In this document: one piece after another, positions 28,367 through 37,335 of the stretch
Numbering within the stretch: the first letter of the stretch is position 1
Layout of the letters: each line of letters begins with the position of its first letter
Assembly (NCBI RefSeq): GCF_000143145.1
Contig: NC_014313.1
Span: 2,108,001 to 2,172,000, forward strand
Source of the DNA: Hyphomicrobium denitrificans ATCC 51888
Lineage (GTDB): Bacteria > Pseudomonadota > Alphaproteobacteria > Rhizobiales > Hyphomicrobiaceae
Length of the DNA stretch: 64,000 bases
Direction of reading: 5' to 3'
Notes under the pieces: model-generated
Told to the model about the DNA's origin: nothing
The model's database searches: none
What the model saw: the letters and a program-made list of their open reading frames with translations, nothing else
Made by a program: the position numbers and the translations under genes

Positions 28367-30091
28367 TCAGCGGCGGGCCGGAATGAAAATGCGCTGGCAG
28401 GGGTAAATCAGATCCGGATTGCGGATGATCGAGCGATTGGCCCGATAGAGCCGCCAATAAAGCCAGCCGACGCGGTAATGACGCCGAGATATGCGCCAGA
28501 GCGTGTCGCCGCTCGCAATCGTGTAATGCCCAGGCGGGCGGATGCGGCGTCCCGCTAGGTGGCAGCGCGGCGCACGCCTGATCCAGCGCCTGACGACCGG
28601 CCCTCGCGCGAGTTTGCGCGAGGCGACCTTGCTTTCCGCAGGCTTCGTCTTCGGCGATTTCTTGCTTCCGGACGCCGGCGACGGCTCTGAGGACTTCCCC
28701 GCCAGCGTTCCCGTTTCAGGGGTACGGGTTTCGGATGTCTGCGGCGGCGCGTCGGCGGCCGCCTGCTGCTTTTTCGTTTCGGCCTCGAGGGCAGCCGCGC
28801 GCTGACGTTCCTGCTCGGCTTTCTCGGCGGCGAGCTTGGCAGCGGCGCGTTCGTCTTCGAGGCGTTTGGCCTTCTCGTCATCGAGACGCTTCGCTTCCGC
28901 GGCTTTGCGCTCGGCCTCGGCCGCGCGATCCTCGGCATCGATGCGTGCGGCTTCGGCTTCCAGCCGCTCGCGCTTCTGCTTGGCTTCAGCCGCCAGACGC
29001 GCTTCTTCGGCTTGCTTCGCGGCTTCCCGCGCCAAGCGTTCCTGCTCGGCGCGTTTGGCGTCTTCGGCGGCCTGGCGAGCCTCTTGCTCTCGCTTCGCCT
29101 CGTCGGCGGCCTTCTGCGCCTCTTCGACTTTGCGAGCTTCCTCGATCCGTTTCGCGTCGTCGGCTCGCTTCTGCTCTTCGGCAAGCTTACGTTGTTCGTC
29201 CGCGCGTTTGGCTTCGTCTTCCGCGACCTTGCGCGCTTCCTCCGCCCGTCGCGCGTCTTCAGCTTTGCGGGCTTCCTCGAGATGCCGCGACGCGTCTTCG
29301 GCGGCCTTGCGGTCTTCGTCGGCGCGTTGGGCTGCTGCGAGAGCGTTGCGCTCGTCGTCTTTGCGCTTCGCCTCTTCGATGGCTTTACGAAGGTCCTCGG
29401 CTTCCTTGGCTTCCGCGGCCGCTCTCGCTTCCTCGGCCTTGCGAGCCTCCTCGACGCGTTTCGCTTCCTCGTTCGCCAGACGCGCGTCTTCCGCTTGCCG
29501 GGCCTTCTCGGCGGTGAGCGCATCCTTGGCGCGGCGCGCGGCCTCTACCGCCTCTGCGTCCTGTTCCTTCACTTCGTCCAGTTTCCGGGCGATCGAATCC
29601 TTTTCGGCGGACGTGCCGCCGGTTCCGGGCACCGTCAGTCGCGGGACGATCGTCGTCTGGAATTCGCGGTTGGCGCGGGCGAGCCAATCGCGAACGCGGT
29701 CGGCAAAGCCCAGACCTTCGACCGGCGTGTCTCTCTCGTGAGGCTTCGCGGTTCCGGCTGGCTGAGGCTTGGCGGGCTCCGCCGGGGCCGCTTGCGCGAG
29801 CGTGGTCTCCGGAACGGGCTCCGTGTTCGACTTGACGGTCACGCCACCGGACGCGGCATCGGCCATGCGGACGACCGGATCGGCGACGACTGCGGCGGCA
29901 GGATCGATCCATGCGACCTCGACTTCGCCGACGGTCGCGATGTCGTCCTTGAAAAGCTGCGTTTGCACGAGTGCCGCGCTCGCGGGTAGTGGCGCCAGGA
30001 GCACAACCATTGCGGTCACGGGGATGCGTCCCGCCCGCACGAATGCGTCGGCCGTTTTCTTCTTAGAAACGGCTGGTTGCCCCGATTTCAT
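28367..30091 (-). CDS. Long coiled-coil protein with C-terminal LysM domain
   Basis: About 574 residues from ATG 30091 (a GTG at 30112 would add 7). N-terminus: hydrophobic segment IPVTAMVVLLAPLPASAAL. Middle: about 270 residues of near-continuous Ala/Glu/Lys/Arg heptad-like sequence in which EARKAE, AKRADE and DAKRAE variants repeat, like TolA or a long helical stalk. C-terminus: LysM domain HYTIASGDTLWRISRRHY...IYPCQRIFIPARR, a peptidoglycan-binding module. It lies 35 bases upstream of the ABC exporter gene. Likely a cell-envelope structural protein; no enzyme domain is seen. Confidence 0.78.
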   Translation of the reverse strand: MKSGQPAVSKKKTADAFVRAGRIPVTAMVVLLAPLPASAALVQTQLFKDDIATVGEVEVAWIDPAAAVVADPVVRMADAASGGVTVKSNTEPVPETTLAQAAPAEPAKPQPAGTAKPHERDTPVEGLGFADRVRDWLARANREFQTTIVPRLTVPGTGGTSAEKDSIARKLDEVKEQDAEAVEAARRAKDALTAEKARQAEDARLANEEAKRVEEARKAEEARAAAEAKEAEDLRKAIEEAKRKDDERNALAAAQRADEDRKAAEDASRHLEEARKAEDARRAEEARKVAEDEAKRADEQRKLAEEQKRADDAKRIEEARKVEEAQKAADEAKREQEARQAAEDAKRAEQERLAREAAKQAEEARLAAEAKQKRERLEAEAARIDAEDRAAEAERKAAEAKRLDDEKAKRLEDERAAAKLAAEKAEQERQRAAALEAETKKQQAAADAPPQTSETRTPETGTLAGKSSEPSPASGSKKSPKTKPAESKVASRKLARGPVVRRWIRRAPRCHLAGRRIRPPGHYTIASGDTLWRISRRHYRVGWLYWRLYRANRSIIRNPDLIYPCQRIFIPARR

Positions 30092-30293
30092 AACACCGCC
30101 TTGTAAGTCCACTACGAACTAAGCACACCACGGCGCTCGCAGCCAATACGGGTCAGGAATTGTATGAGCCGCTGTACCTCATCGGCCACCACCGGATTGC
30201 GCCGCACATCCGGCCGCGCCCGGAAAATGCCTCCATTGAGGAGCCGCGATGCTCTGGTGACGGGGGCACCGGCTTCTTAGATTAAGATCATCG

Positions 30294-30968
30294 ATGACAA
30301 AAAACGGAATACGAATGAATGAAATTTTGAAACCGGCGGTGGATACGTCCGCCGCCAAAAAGCTTGTTGTGCCTTCTCCCGTCCAAGGCGTCTGCGTCTA
30401 CTGCGGCTCCGGGAAGGGTCTTAATCCGGCTTATGCCGTCGCCGCGCGAAAGCTCGGGAAGGCGCTGGCCGATCACAACCTCCGTCTCGTATACGGCGGC
30501 GGCAGCCTCGGCCTGATGGGCGAAGTTGCGCGCGCGACGCTCGGCGGCGGCGGCAAGGTGACCGGCATCATCCCCGACTTTCTCGGGGCGCGTGAAATGA
30601 TGCTCAAGGATGTCGACGAGCTGATCGTCGTCGAAAGCATGCACGTTCGCAAGCAGCTGATGTTCGATCGCGCCGACGCGTTCGTGGCGCTGCCGGGCGG
30701 AATAGGCACGCTTGAAGAACTGGTCGAGCAGCTGACCTGGTCGCAGCTCGGACGGCACACGAAGCCGATCGTGATCGCCAACATCGAAGGTTTCTGGGAC
30801 CCGTTCCTGAAGCTGCTCGAGCACATGAAGGGCGATACCTTCATCCGTTCCGGCCTCGACGTGCATTTCAACGTCGTCGACCGGATCGAGGACGTGGTGC
30901 CCGCCATTCTCGCGAGCGCTCCGGCCAAGGTGCCCCAGCGCGAGGACACGATCGCCGAGAAATTCTAG
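30294..30968 (+). CDS. LOG-family protein (TIGR00730)
   Basis: 224 residues with the diagnostic LOG motifs YGGGSLGLMGEVA and PGGIGTLEELVEQLTW (PGGxGTxxE). Such proteins hydrolyse cytokinin riboside or other nucleoside monophosphates to release the base. VCVYCGSGKG starts the Rossmann fold. The nearby start ATG 30294 is followed by another at 30315. It is downstream of no gene and upstream of meaB on the same strand, with a 137-base gap. Confidence 0.88.
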   Translation: MTKNGIRMNEILKPAVDTSAAKKLVVPSPVQGVCVYCGSGKGLNPAYAVAARKLGKALADHNLRLVYGGGSLGLMGEVARATLGGGGKVTGIIPDFLGAREMMLKDVDELIVVESMHVRKQLMFDRADAFVALPGGIGTLEELVEQLTWSQLGRHTKPIVIANIEGFWDPFLKLLEHMKGDTFIRSGLDVHFNVVDRIEDVVPAILASAPAKVPQREDTIAEKF

Positions 30969-31105
30969 CGAGCGGCTGTTTTTGCGTCGCCACAGGCCCC
31001 GGCGGACAGGTTCCGGCCGCGCGTTCCGTATGGTTAAGTCTCACGCAATAAGCCGCAACTTCGGCTCAGCCGTTGCGCTCGCCCGGCTTCCCACTTATCA
31101 GCCGT

Positions 31106-32083
31106 ATGATGAAGACGGATGAGAAAACACGGGCGCCCGTCGCGCGCATTCCTGACGCCGACGTGCCGGGCACGGTCGAGCGCATGCGCAAGGGCGAGCG
31201 GCGCGCCATCGCCAGCGTCATCACGGAACTCGAACGGCTGTCGGCCGCGGCCCCTGCACTTCTCCGGTCGCTGCAGCCGCATCTCGGCCACGCCCTCGTC
31301 GTGGGCTTCACGGGACCGCCGGGAGCCGGCAAGTCGACGCTCGTCAACGCCATCATCGCGCAGCTCAGGCAGCAAGGGCGCACAGTCGGCGTCATTGCGG
31401 TCGATCCGTCGAGCCCGGTTTCGGGCGGCGCAATTTTGGGCGACCGCATTCGCATGACCGCGGCGCTCGACGACGACGGCGTGTTCGTGCGCTCGCTGGC
31501 GTCGCGCGGCTATCTCGGCGGCTTGTCACCGGCCGCGGTGCGCATCATCGATGCGCTCGACGGCGCGGGCTACGACGTCGTGCTGCTGGAGACGGTCGGA
31601 ACGGGGCAGAACGAAATCGACGTGGCGGAAGTCGCCGACATCCGCGTCGTCATCGCAGCCCCTGGGCTCGGCGACGACATTCAGGCGATGAAGTCCGGCC
31701 TGCTCGAAATCGCGGACGTGATCGTCGTCAACAAGGCCGACCGGCCGGGCGCGGAGCAGACATTGCAGCAGCTCGTCGGGGCGCTTTCGATCCGCGCGAC
31801 GATGAGCGACAAAGTCCCGGTGCTGAAGACGTCCGCCATCAACGGCGAAGGCGTTCCGAAGCTGATCGAGACGCTGGATCAACTCGGCGGCAAGGTGCGC
31901 GCGGAAGATGCGGTCAGCCGCAGGCGCCGCCGGGCCAGGTATCTGATCGCGCGGGCAGCGTCCGACATCGTCGCCAACCGCATCAAGGCGGGCAGCAAGG
32001 GCGGGCTCGATACGCTTGCCGACTCGGTCCTCTCCGGGACGATGTCGCCGCACGCGGCGGCGACACGCCTGTTGGAAGACTGA
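31106..32083 (+). CDS. meaB: MeaB-type GTPase for B12 mutases
   Basis: About 325 residues from ATG 31106 (a TTG at 31073 is possible). G1 motif GFTGPPGAGKSTL, switch region SSPVSGGAILGDRIRM, G3 in ETVGTGQNEIDVAE, G4 VVNKADRPG. MeaB/ArgK proteins load and protect adenosylcobalamin-dependent mutases (methylmalonyl- or ethylmalonyl-CoA mutase). No mutase gene is in the window. In Hyphomicrobiales this supports propionate or C2 assimilation, and agrees with the isocitrate lyase at the left edge only loosely. Confidence 0.92.
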   Translation: MMKTDEKTRAPVARIPDADVPGTVERMRKGERRAIASVITELERLSAAAPALLRSLQPHLGHALVVGFTGPPGAGKSTLVNAIIAQLRQQGRTVGVIAVDPSSPVSGGAILGDRIRMTAALDDDGVFVRSLASRGYLGGLSPAAVRIIDALDGAGYDVVLLETVGTGQNEIDVAEVADIRVVIAAPGLGDDIQAMKSGLLEIADVIVVNKADRPGAEQTLQQLVGALSIRATMSDKVPVLKTSAINGEGVPKLIETLDQLGGKVRAEDAVSRRRRRARYLIARAASDIVANRIKAGSKGGLDTLADSVLSGTMSPHAAATRLLED

Positions 32084-32127
32084 CGGCTCAGTCACCTCGT
32101 TCGCCGCTGGCGCGCTGCTCGCGAGGC

Positions 32128-33609
32128 TCAGGCCACCGCGAGCTTGCTGCGCCGGATCGAGTATCCGAAGTAGATCACCAGCCCGAGCGCAAGCCAGGCA
32201 ATGAAGCGCAGATGCGTCTCATAGGGCAGGAACGCGATCAGCGATCCGCACGAGAGAATGCCCAGAACCGGCAGCACGATCCCGCCCGGCGTCTTGAACG
32301 GGCGCGGCATGTCGGGGTGTGAAAAGCGCAGGGCGATAACGCCGCCGCAGACGAGCACAAAAGCCGCCAGCGTGCCGATGTTGACGAGTTCGGCCAGAAC
32401 GCCCAGCGGGATGAAACCCGCCATGATCGCCATAACGGTACCCGCGATGACGGTCGTCCGAACAGGCGTCTGCGTCCGCGGATTGACGGCCTCGAAAAAC
32501 GAAGGAAGCAGGCCGTCGCGCGAAACGCCGACGATGATGCGAGTCAGGGCATAATAAAGCACCAGCATAACCGTCGTGAGACCGGCGACGACGCCCGTTG
32601 CGACGAGCCCGGCTGCCGTATTGTGCCCGATGCGCAGCAGCGCCTCCGACGCTGGAGAAGGCACGTTCAGCGCGTGATACGGCACGATGCCGGTCATCAG
32701 CGCAGAGACGATCACGTAAATGACCGTACAAAAGACCAGCGCCGCGAGGATACCGATCGGCACGTCGCGTTGCGGGTCATAGGCCTCCTCAACCGCCGTC
32801 GAAACGGCGTCAAAGCCGACGTAGGCGAAAAAGACGATCGACGCACCGGCCAGGACGCCGATGGGGCGGCTGCCGTCGTGGCTGAACCAGCCAAACGGCA
32901 GGAATGGCGACCAGTTGTCGGGATTGACGTTGAAAACCGCGACGCCGATGAAAATCGCGATGGCAATCAGTTTGATCACGACCGCCGCGGCGTTGATGCG
33001 GGCGCTTTCCTTGACACCCGCGATGAGCAAAAGCATCAGCATCAGAATGACGCCCGCAGCAGGCAGATTGATGAAGCCGCCGCGACCTGCCTCCTTCACC
33101 CCCGGCGCGTTCGGATCGAAGCCGAACCATTGGAGAGCACCGCCAAGATGCTCGTTCCACGCGAGCGCGCTCGGTCCCCGGACCAGGGTGTCCGGCAGTC
33201 CGATCCCCATTGCCGTCAGGGCGTTGTTCAAATACCCCGACCAGCCGTTGGCGACGGCGGCGACCGAGACGCCATATTCGAGGATCAGGTCCCAGGCGAT
33301 GATCCAGGCGATCAGTTCGCCGAAGGCCGCATAGCTGTAGCCGTAGGCGCTGCCGCAGCCCCCGACGCTCGAGGCCAATTCGGCATAAGAAAGCGCCGCA
33401 AACCCGCATGCGACGCCCGCGACGATAAACGAGAGCACGACTCCCGGCCCCGACTGGACCGCGGCGGCGTGGCCGGTCAGCACGAAAATGCCGGTTCCGA
33501 TGATCGCGCCGACGCCGAGCAGGGTGAGATCCAGCGCGCTCAGGCAGCGCTTCAACCCGAATTCGGAGTTGTCGTAGGCGACCGCTTTTTTTCTGAAGAG
33601 ATTGGGCAT
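32128..33609 (-). CDS. APC-family amino-acid permease
   Basis: 493 residues, about 12 membrane helices. ATG 33609 is chosen because GGAGA precedes it by about 8 bases and homology begins at MPNLFRKKAV. The cationic amino-acid transporter-like (CAT) features are GVGAIIGTGIFVLTGHAA near residue 35, YAELASSVGGCGSAYGYSY near 78 and a C-terminal FKTPGGIVLPVLGILSC. It imports an amino acid or related compound with a proton; substrate unknown. Confidence 0.88.
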   Translation of the reverse strand: MPNLFRKKAVAYDNSEFGLKRCLSALDLTLLGVGAIIGTGIFVLTGHAAAVQSGPGVVLSFIVAGVACGFAALSYAELASSVGGCGSAYGYSYAAFGELIAWIIAWDLILEYGVSVAAVANGWSGYLNNALTAMGIGLPDTLVRGPSALAWNEHLGGALQWFGFDPNAPGVKEAGRGGFINLPAAGVILMLMLLLIAGVKESARINAAAVVIKLIAIAIFIGVAVFNVNPDNWSPFLPFGWFSHDGSRPIGVLAGASIVFFAYVGFDAVSTAVEEAYDPQRDVPIGILAALVFCTVIYVIVSALMTGIVPYHALNVPSPASEALLRIGHNTAAGLVATGVVAGLTTVMLVLYYALTRIIVGVSRDGLLPSFFEAVNPRTQTPVRTTVIAGTVMAIMAGFIPLGVLAELVNIGTLAAFVLVCGGVIALRFSHPDMPRPFKTPGGIVLPVLGILSCGSLIAFLPYETHLRFIAWLALGLVIYFGYSIRRSKLAVA

Positions 33610-33962
33610 GGTTGCGCGTCTCCTGGTGCCGTTTGCCTGCCTGATGCCGATAGCGCCCTGGCGCCCACCTCCCGGTAGTGCGTCCCCCGGCATCCCCCCG
33701 GAGATTCTGCGCGGGCCGAGCTTGGAGCAGGCATTTAGAGATGTCTACAATTCGCGTGCCTCTGGACCGGGTCATGCTCAAAATACGGGCTGCGCACTCA
33801 ATCCGTGTGCTGTCGGTTTACCGCGCTTTGGCTAGCCGCCGGATGCTGGGGGACATTCCGCCCACCCACTTGCCCGATGTGGCTAAACCCGTTAGCGACT
33901 TTGGAAGAATTCAAAAATATGCGTACGTCAAGGCGCGTTCGAATGCGGCAGGAGGTTCATTG
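33610..33962. other. Divergent gap between permease and CDGSH gene
   Basis: About 350 bases between the start of the permease (minus) and the CDGSH gene (plus). Short frames exist, but none has a convincing start or domain. It should carry both promoters. Confidence 0.4.
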
Positions 33963-34205
33963 ATGTCGGATGAGGCGGTTATCGCTCAAACAGGGCCGTT
34001 CCAGGTCGAGCTGACGGAAGGCCAGGAATACTGGTACTGCCGATGCGGACGCTCGAAAACGCAGCCGTTCTGCGACGGCTCGCACGAGGGGACGAGCTTC
34101 GTCCCGCTCCAGTTCACCGTCGATCACACTGGCGTCTTCAACATCTGCGGCTGCAAGGCAACCGACGACGAGCCGTTCTGCGACGGCACTCATAACGTTC
34201 TGTAA
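33963..34205 (+). CDS. Double CDGSH iron-sulfur protein
   Basis: 80 residues from ATG 33963, with GGAGG seven bases upstream. Two CDGSH-type 2Fe-2S motifs: CRCGRSKTQPFCDGSH and CGCKATDDEPFCDGTH, each with the three-Cys one-His ligand set. The family is the bacterial mitoNEET/CISD3-like type, thought to handle electrons or clusters in the cytosol. Stands alone. Confidence 0.9.
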   Translation: MSDEAVIAQTGPFQVELTEGQEYWYCRCGRSKTQPFCDGSHEGTSFVPLQFTVDHTGVFNICGCKATDDEPFCDGTHNVL

Positions 34206-34995
34206 TTGCTCAAATATATTACGCGATTACCGCTACCCTGCCGCTTCGTCTCCGGGTCTTCGTCACGGCAACCCTGAACGGTTGCCATGATCCCTGAAAT
34301 CGAGACACGTGGCAGGTGATGCTCAGCCGAGCCGAGCCGCGCTTAGTTATTATCCGCGCGACGGAGTTCGATCTGGATAACTTAGCGGCCCTGCGAGGCG
34401 TGCATGCATTCCGTCGCGAGGCTTTTTTCCAATCTCGACAATTCGTCCGGCACTGCTTTCCCCGAGCGCCGGAATTCCGTGATGCGTCTCTTAACGAGCG
34501 CGTAGCATTGGCGAGGATCGTCGTCCGACTGTTCCATCTGGTGGACCAGCTCGGCAAAGTCGCCGCTGCCCATCTGTTGTGCCATAGCAGTAGTGTCTCC
34601 CGCTCCGTTTTAAAAAGGATTCCGAGGTTCCCACGCCTCGTCATTCCTTTCGACTCAGTAGCTTTCCATTTAGGGCGCCGATCGCTGAATTAAATGAAGT
34701 ATAAGAAAGCATGATCGACGAATTAGACGACTGTGGACTAGCTGCAGTGAATACAAGCTGAACAACAACGTCCGTCGCCTGCGCCCAACACGCGCATCTG
34801 GTCATGTGATCGTGGCGGAGGACTGGCGAGAAATAGGCTCAGGTTTCACAAATTATTGCAGAGCATTAGCTGCAGGGCAGCGAACGTGCTCCGTTGCAGT
34901 CAAATCCTAATAATTCACTGAAAAAGCGCGCGATTGATTGATGCACCGTTGCTGCTCTGCTACGCCTCCCGCACTGCATCAAGGATTTGCCCATA
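34206..34995. other. Intergenic region upstream of purB with one small candidate gene
   Basis: About 790 bases. Apart from the small minus-strand frame at 34382-34585, nothing is supported. The part next to purB (34700-34980) is AT-richer and should contain the purB promoter. Confidence 0.4.
34382..34585 (-). CDS. Small hypothetical protein
   Basis: 67 residues from ATG 34585; GGGAG lies about 11 bases upstream. The product is acidic then basic, helical in appearance (FAELVHQMEQSDDDPRQCYALVKRRITEFRRSGKAVPDELSRLEKSLATE), with no signal peptide or known motif. The ordered, charge-patterned composition favours a real gene over chance. Confidence 0.45.
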   Translation of the reverse strand: MAQQMGSGDFAELVHQMEQSDDDPRQCYALVKRRITEFRRSGKAVPDELSRLEKSLATECMHASQGR

Positions 34996-36303
34996 ATGAT
35001 CCCTCGCTATTCACGCAAAGAAATGACCTCGATCTGGGAGCCGGAAACGCGCTTTCGGATATGGTTCGAAATTGAAGCGCACGCTGCAACGGCGAGCGCT
35101 GAAATCGGACTCATTCCGAAGGATGCGGCGAAAAAGATTTGGGAAAAGGGTTCGGCCGCTTCATTCGACGTGGCACGAATTGACGAAATCGAATCCGTCA
35201 CCAAACACGACGTTATTGCATTTTTGACGCACCTTGCGGAATTCGTCGGTCCGGAAGCCCGCTTCGTGCACCAGGGTATGACGTCGTCGGATGTTCTCGA
35301 CACCTGCCTCAACGTGCAGCTCGTGCGCGCGGCCGATCTGATCATTGGCGATATCGACCGCCTGCTCGCAGCGCTGAAGGCGCGCGCCTATGAGTTCAAG
35401 GACACGGTCACGATCGGGCGCAGCCACGGCATCCACGCCGAGCCGACGACGTTCGGCCTGAAACTCGCCTTCGCCTACGCCGAGTTCGAGCGCGCCCGCG
35501 AACGCGTGGTCGCCGCGCGGAAGGAAGTCGCGACATGCGCCATCTCCGGCGCGGTCGGCACGTTTGCGAACATCGATCCGCGCATCGAAGCTTACGTCGC
35601 GGAGAAGATGGGTCTGACGCCCGAGCCCGTCTCGACGCAGATCATTCCGCGCGACCGGCACGCGATGTACTTCGCGGTGCTTGGCGTCGTCGCCTCGAGC
35701 ATCGAACGGCTCGCGATCGAGATCCGCCACCTGCAACGGACCGAAGTTCTGGAGGCGGAAGAGTATTTCTCACCGGGGCAAAAGGGCTCGTCGGCAATGC
35801 CGCACAAGCGCAACCCTGTGCTGTCCGAGAACGTGACCGGGCTTGCGCGCCTCGTTCGCGGCTATTCGATCCCCGCAATGGAAAACGTGGCGCTCTGGCA
35901 CGAACGCGACATCTCGCATTCGAGCGTCGAGCGCATGATCGGGCCCGACGCGACCGTGACGCTGGATTTCGCGTTGAACCGGCTCGCCGGGATCATCGAG
36001 AAGCTGGTCGTCTATCCCGGCAACATGAAGAAGAACCTCGACAAGCTCGGCGGCCTGCACAATTCGCAGCGCGTGCTGCTGGCGCTGACGCAGGCCGGTG
36101 TCAGCCGCGAGGACGCCTACGCGCTCGTCCAGCGCAACGCCATGAAGACGTGGGAACAGGGCAAGGACTTTCTCGCCGAACTCAAGGGCGACGCGGACGT
36201 CACGGCGAAGGTTCCGGCGGCGAAGCTCGAGGCGATGTTCGATCTCGACTATCACACCGCCCAGGTCGACACGATCTTCAAGCGGGTTTTTGGCGCGCAC
36301 TGA
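34996..36303 (+). CDS. purB: Adenylosuccinate lyase
   Basis: 435 residues from ATG 34996 (AAGGA at 34981-34985). Acts twice in purine synthesis, releasing fumarate from SAICAR and adenylosuccinate. Motifs of the fumarase/aspartase superfamily: TSSDVLDT, GRSHGIHAEPTTFGLK with the acid His, and the signature GQKGSSAMPHKRNPVLSEN with the mobile catalytic serine loop. Complete and in frame. It lies about 6 kb before the other purine genes. Confidence 0.96.
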   Translation: MIPRYSRKEMTSIWEPETRFRIWFEIEAHAATASAEIGLIPKDAAKKIWEKGSAASFDVARIDEIESVTKHDVIAFLTHLAEFVGPEARFVHQGMTSSDVLDTCLNVQLVRAADLIIGDIDRLLAALKARAYEFKDTVTIGRSHGIHAEPTTFGLKLAFAYAEFERARERVVAARKEVATCAISGAVGTFANIDPRIEAYVAEKMGLTPEPVSTQIIPRDRHAMYFAVLGVVASSIERLAIEIRHLQRTEVLEAEEYFSPGQKGSSAMPHKRNPVLSENVTGLARLVRGYSIPAMENVALWHERDISHSSVERMIGPDATVTLDFALNRLAGIIEKLVVYPGNMKKNLDKLGGLHNSQRVLLALTQAGVSREDAYALVQRNAMKTWEQGKDFLAELKGDADVTAKVPAAKLEAMFDLDYHTAQVDTIFKRVFGAH

Positions 36304-36468
36304 AGAGACAGCAGTGCACGATCCGCTCTGTGTGCGCTGCTTATTCGCTGCTCATGCGCTCTTCCGGCAACGTCAGCTGACGTTTACAGAACTGTAGTGG
36401 AAGCGACACAGCGATGTCATGCCGTCTGACGACTTTGCAGCCCGATTTGGGCTGTGGGGTTGTTCGCG

Positions 36469-37239
36469 ATGTGGTCGCCGGAAGTCAGTTTCGGACCGAA
36501 ACGCCATTGGGACGTCGATGGCGCGGATGAGCGGCCAGGGGTTTCCGCTCACGCGATGATCAAGGCTGCTTTGGCAACCGGAGCCATTGCCTTTCTGCTG
36601 TTTCAATTGTTGCCCGGCCTCGACATGGCCGTTGCGCAAGCCTTTTACGAAGGCAACAGCCGCTTCGCCGGCATTACCTCGCCGCTGGTCTGGGCCGTCC
36701 GCGACGGCTTCAGCTTTGCATTTTATTTCATCTGCGCGGCGACGGTCGTCGGACTTGTCGTTGCGGGCCGGCCATCGAGAAGCTGTCTCGGGTTTGCTTT
36801 CAATAAGTGGCTGTTTCTGACGCTCTGTCTGATCATTGGGCCGCTCGTCGTCACCAACATCGGCTTCAAGGACCATTGGGGCCGCGCGCGGCCGCGCGAC
36901 GTCATCGAGTTCGGTGGCGCGAAGACGTTCACGCCGGTATTTCCGCCGTCCGACCAATGCGGCCGGAACTGCTCATTCGTCTCGGGCGAAGCCTCGGCGA
37001 TTTACATCGTATTTTTCGCGGCGGCGTTTTTGCTGCGGCGGCACGGTCGACGCTTGATTTTGCTCGGCATTGTTCTCGGCAGCATCGCCGGTCTGACGCG
37101 TATCGCGCAAGGCGGGCATTTCCTATCCGACGTTATATTCGCGGGCGTCCTGATGGCGCTGACGGCTGCCAGCTTGCAGCTTCTTTTCGACACGATCCGG
37201 GCCTCCGATCTCGCCGAACAGCATGAAGCCCCGGCCTAG
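36469..37239 (+). CDS. PAP2-family lipid phosphatase
   Basis: About 256 residues from ATG 36469 (GTG 36454 is possible). Six membrane helices and the acid-phosphatase motifs KDHWGRARPRD (KX6RP), CSFVSGEASA in place of PSGH, and LTRIAQGGHFLSDV (SRX5HX3D-like, with the nucleophilic His). The second motif has Glu instead of His, a variant seen in lipid A phosphatase-like members. Probably acts on undecaprenyl pyrophosphate or lipid A phosphate at the periplasmic face. The following glycosyltransferases suggest an envelope-glycan role. Confidence 0.82.
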   Translation: MWSPEVSFGPKRHWDVDGADERPGVSAHAMIKAALATGAIAFLLFQLLPGLDMAVAQAFYEGNSRFAGITSPLVWAVRDGFSFAFYFICAATVVGLVVAGRPSRSCLGFAFNKWLFLTLCLIIGPLVVTNIGFKDHWGRARPRDVIEFGGAKTFTPVFPPSDQCGRNCSFVSGEASAIYIVFFAAAFLLRRHGRRLILLGIVLGSIAGLTRIAQGGHFLSDVIFAGVLMALTAASLQLLFDTIRASDLAEQHEAPA

Positions 37240-37335
37240 GCCAAACCGCCGACGCCGCTCAACTGATCAGCCTGCTGTCCATTGCGCTCCCGGGCATGCA
37301 TACATGCCGGGGACTCGACTGAAAGACCACGACCG

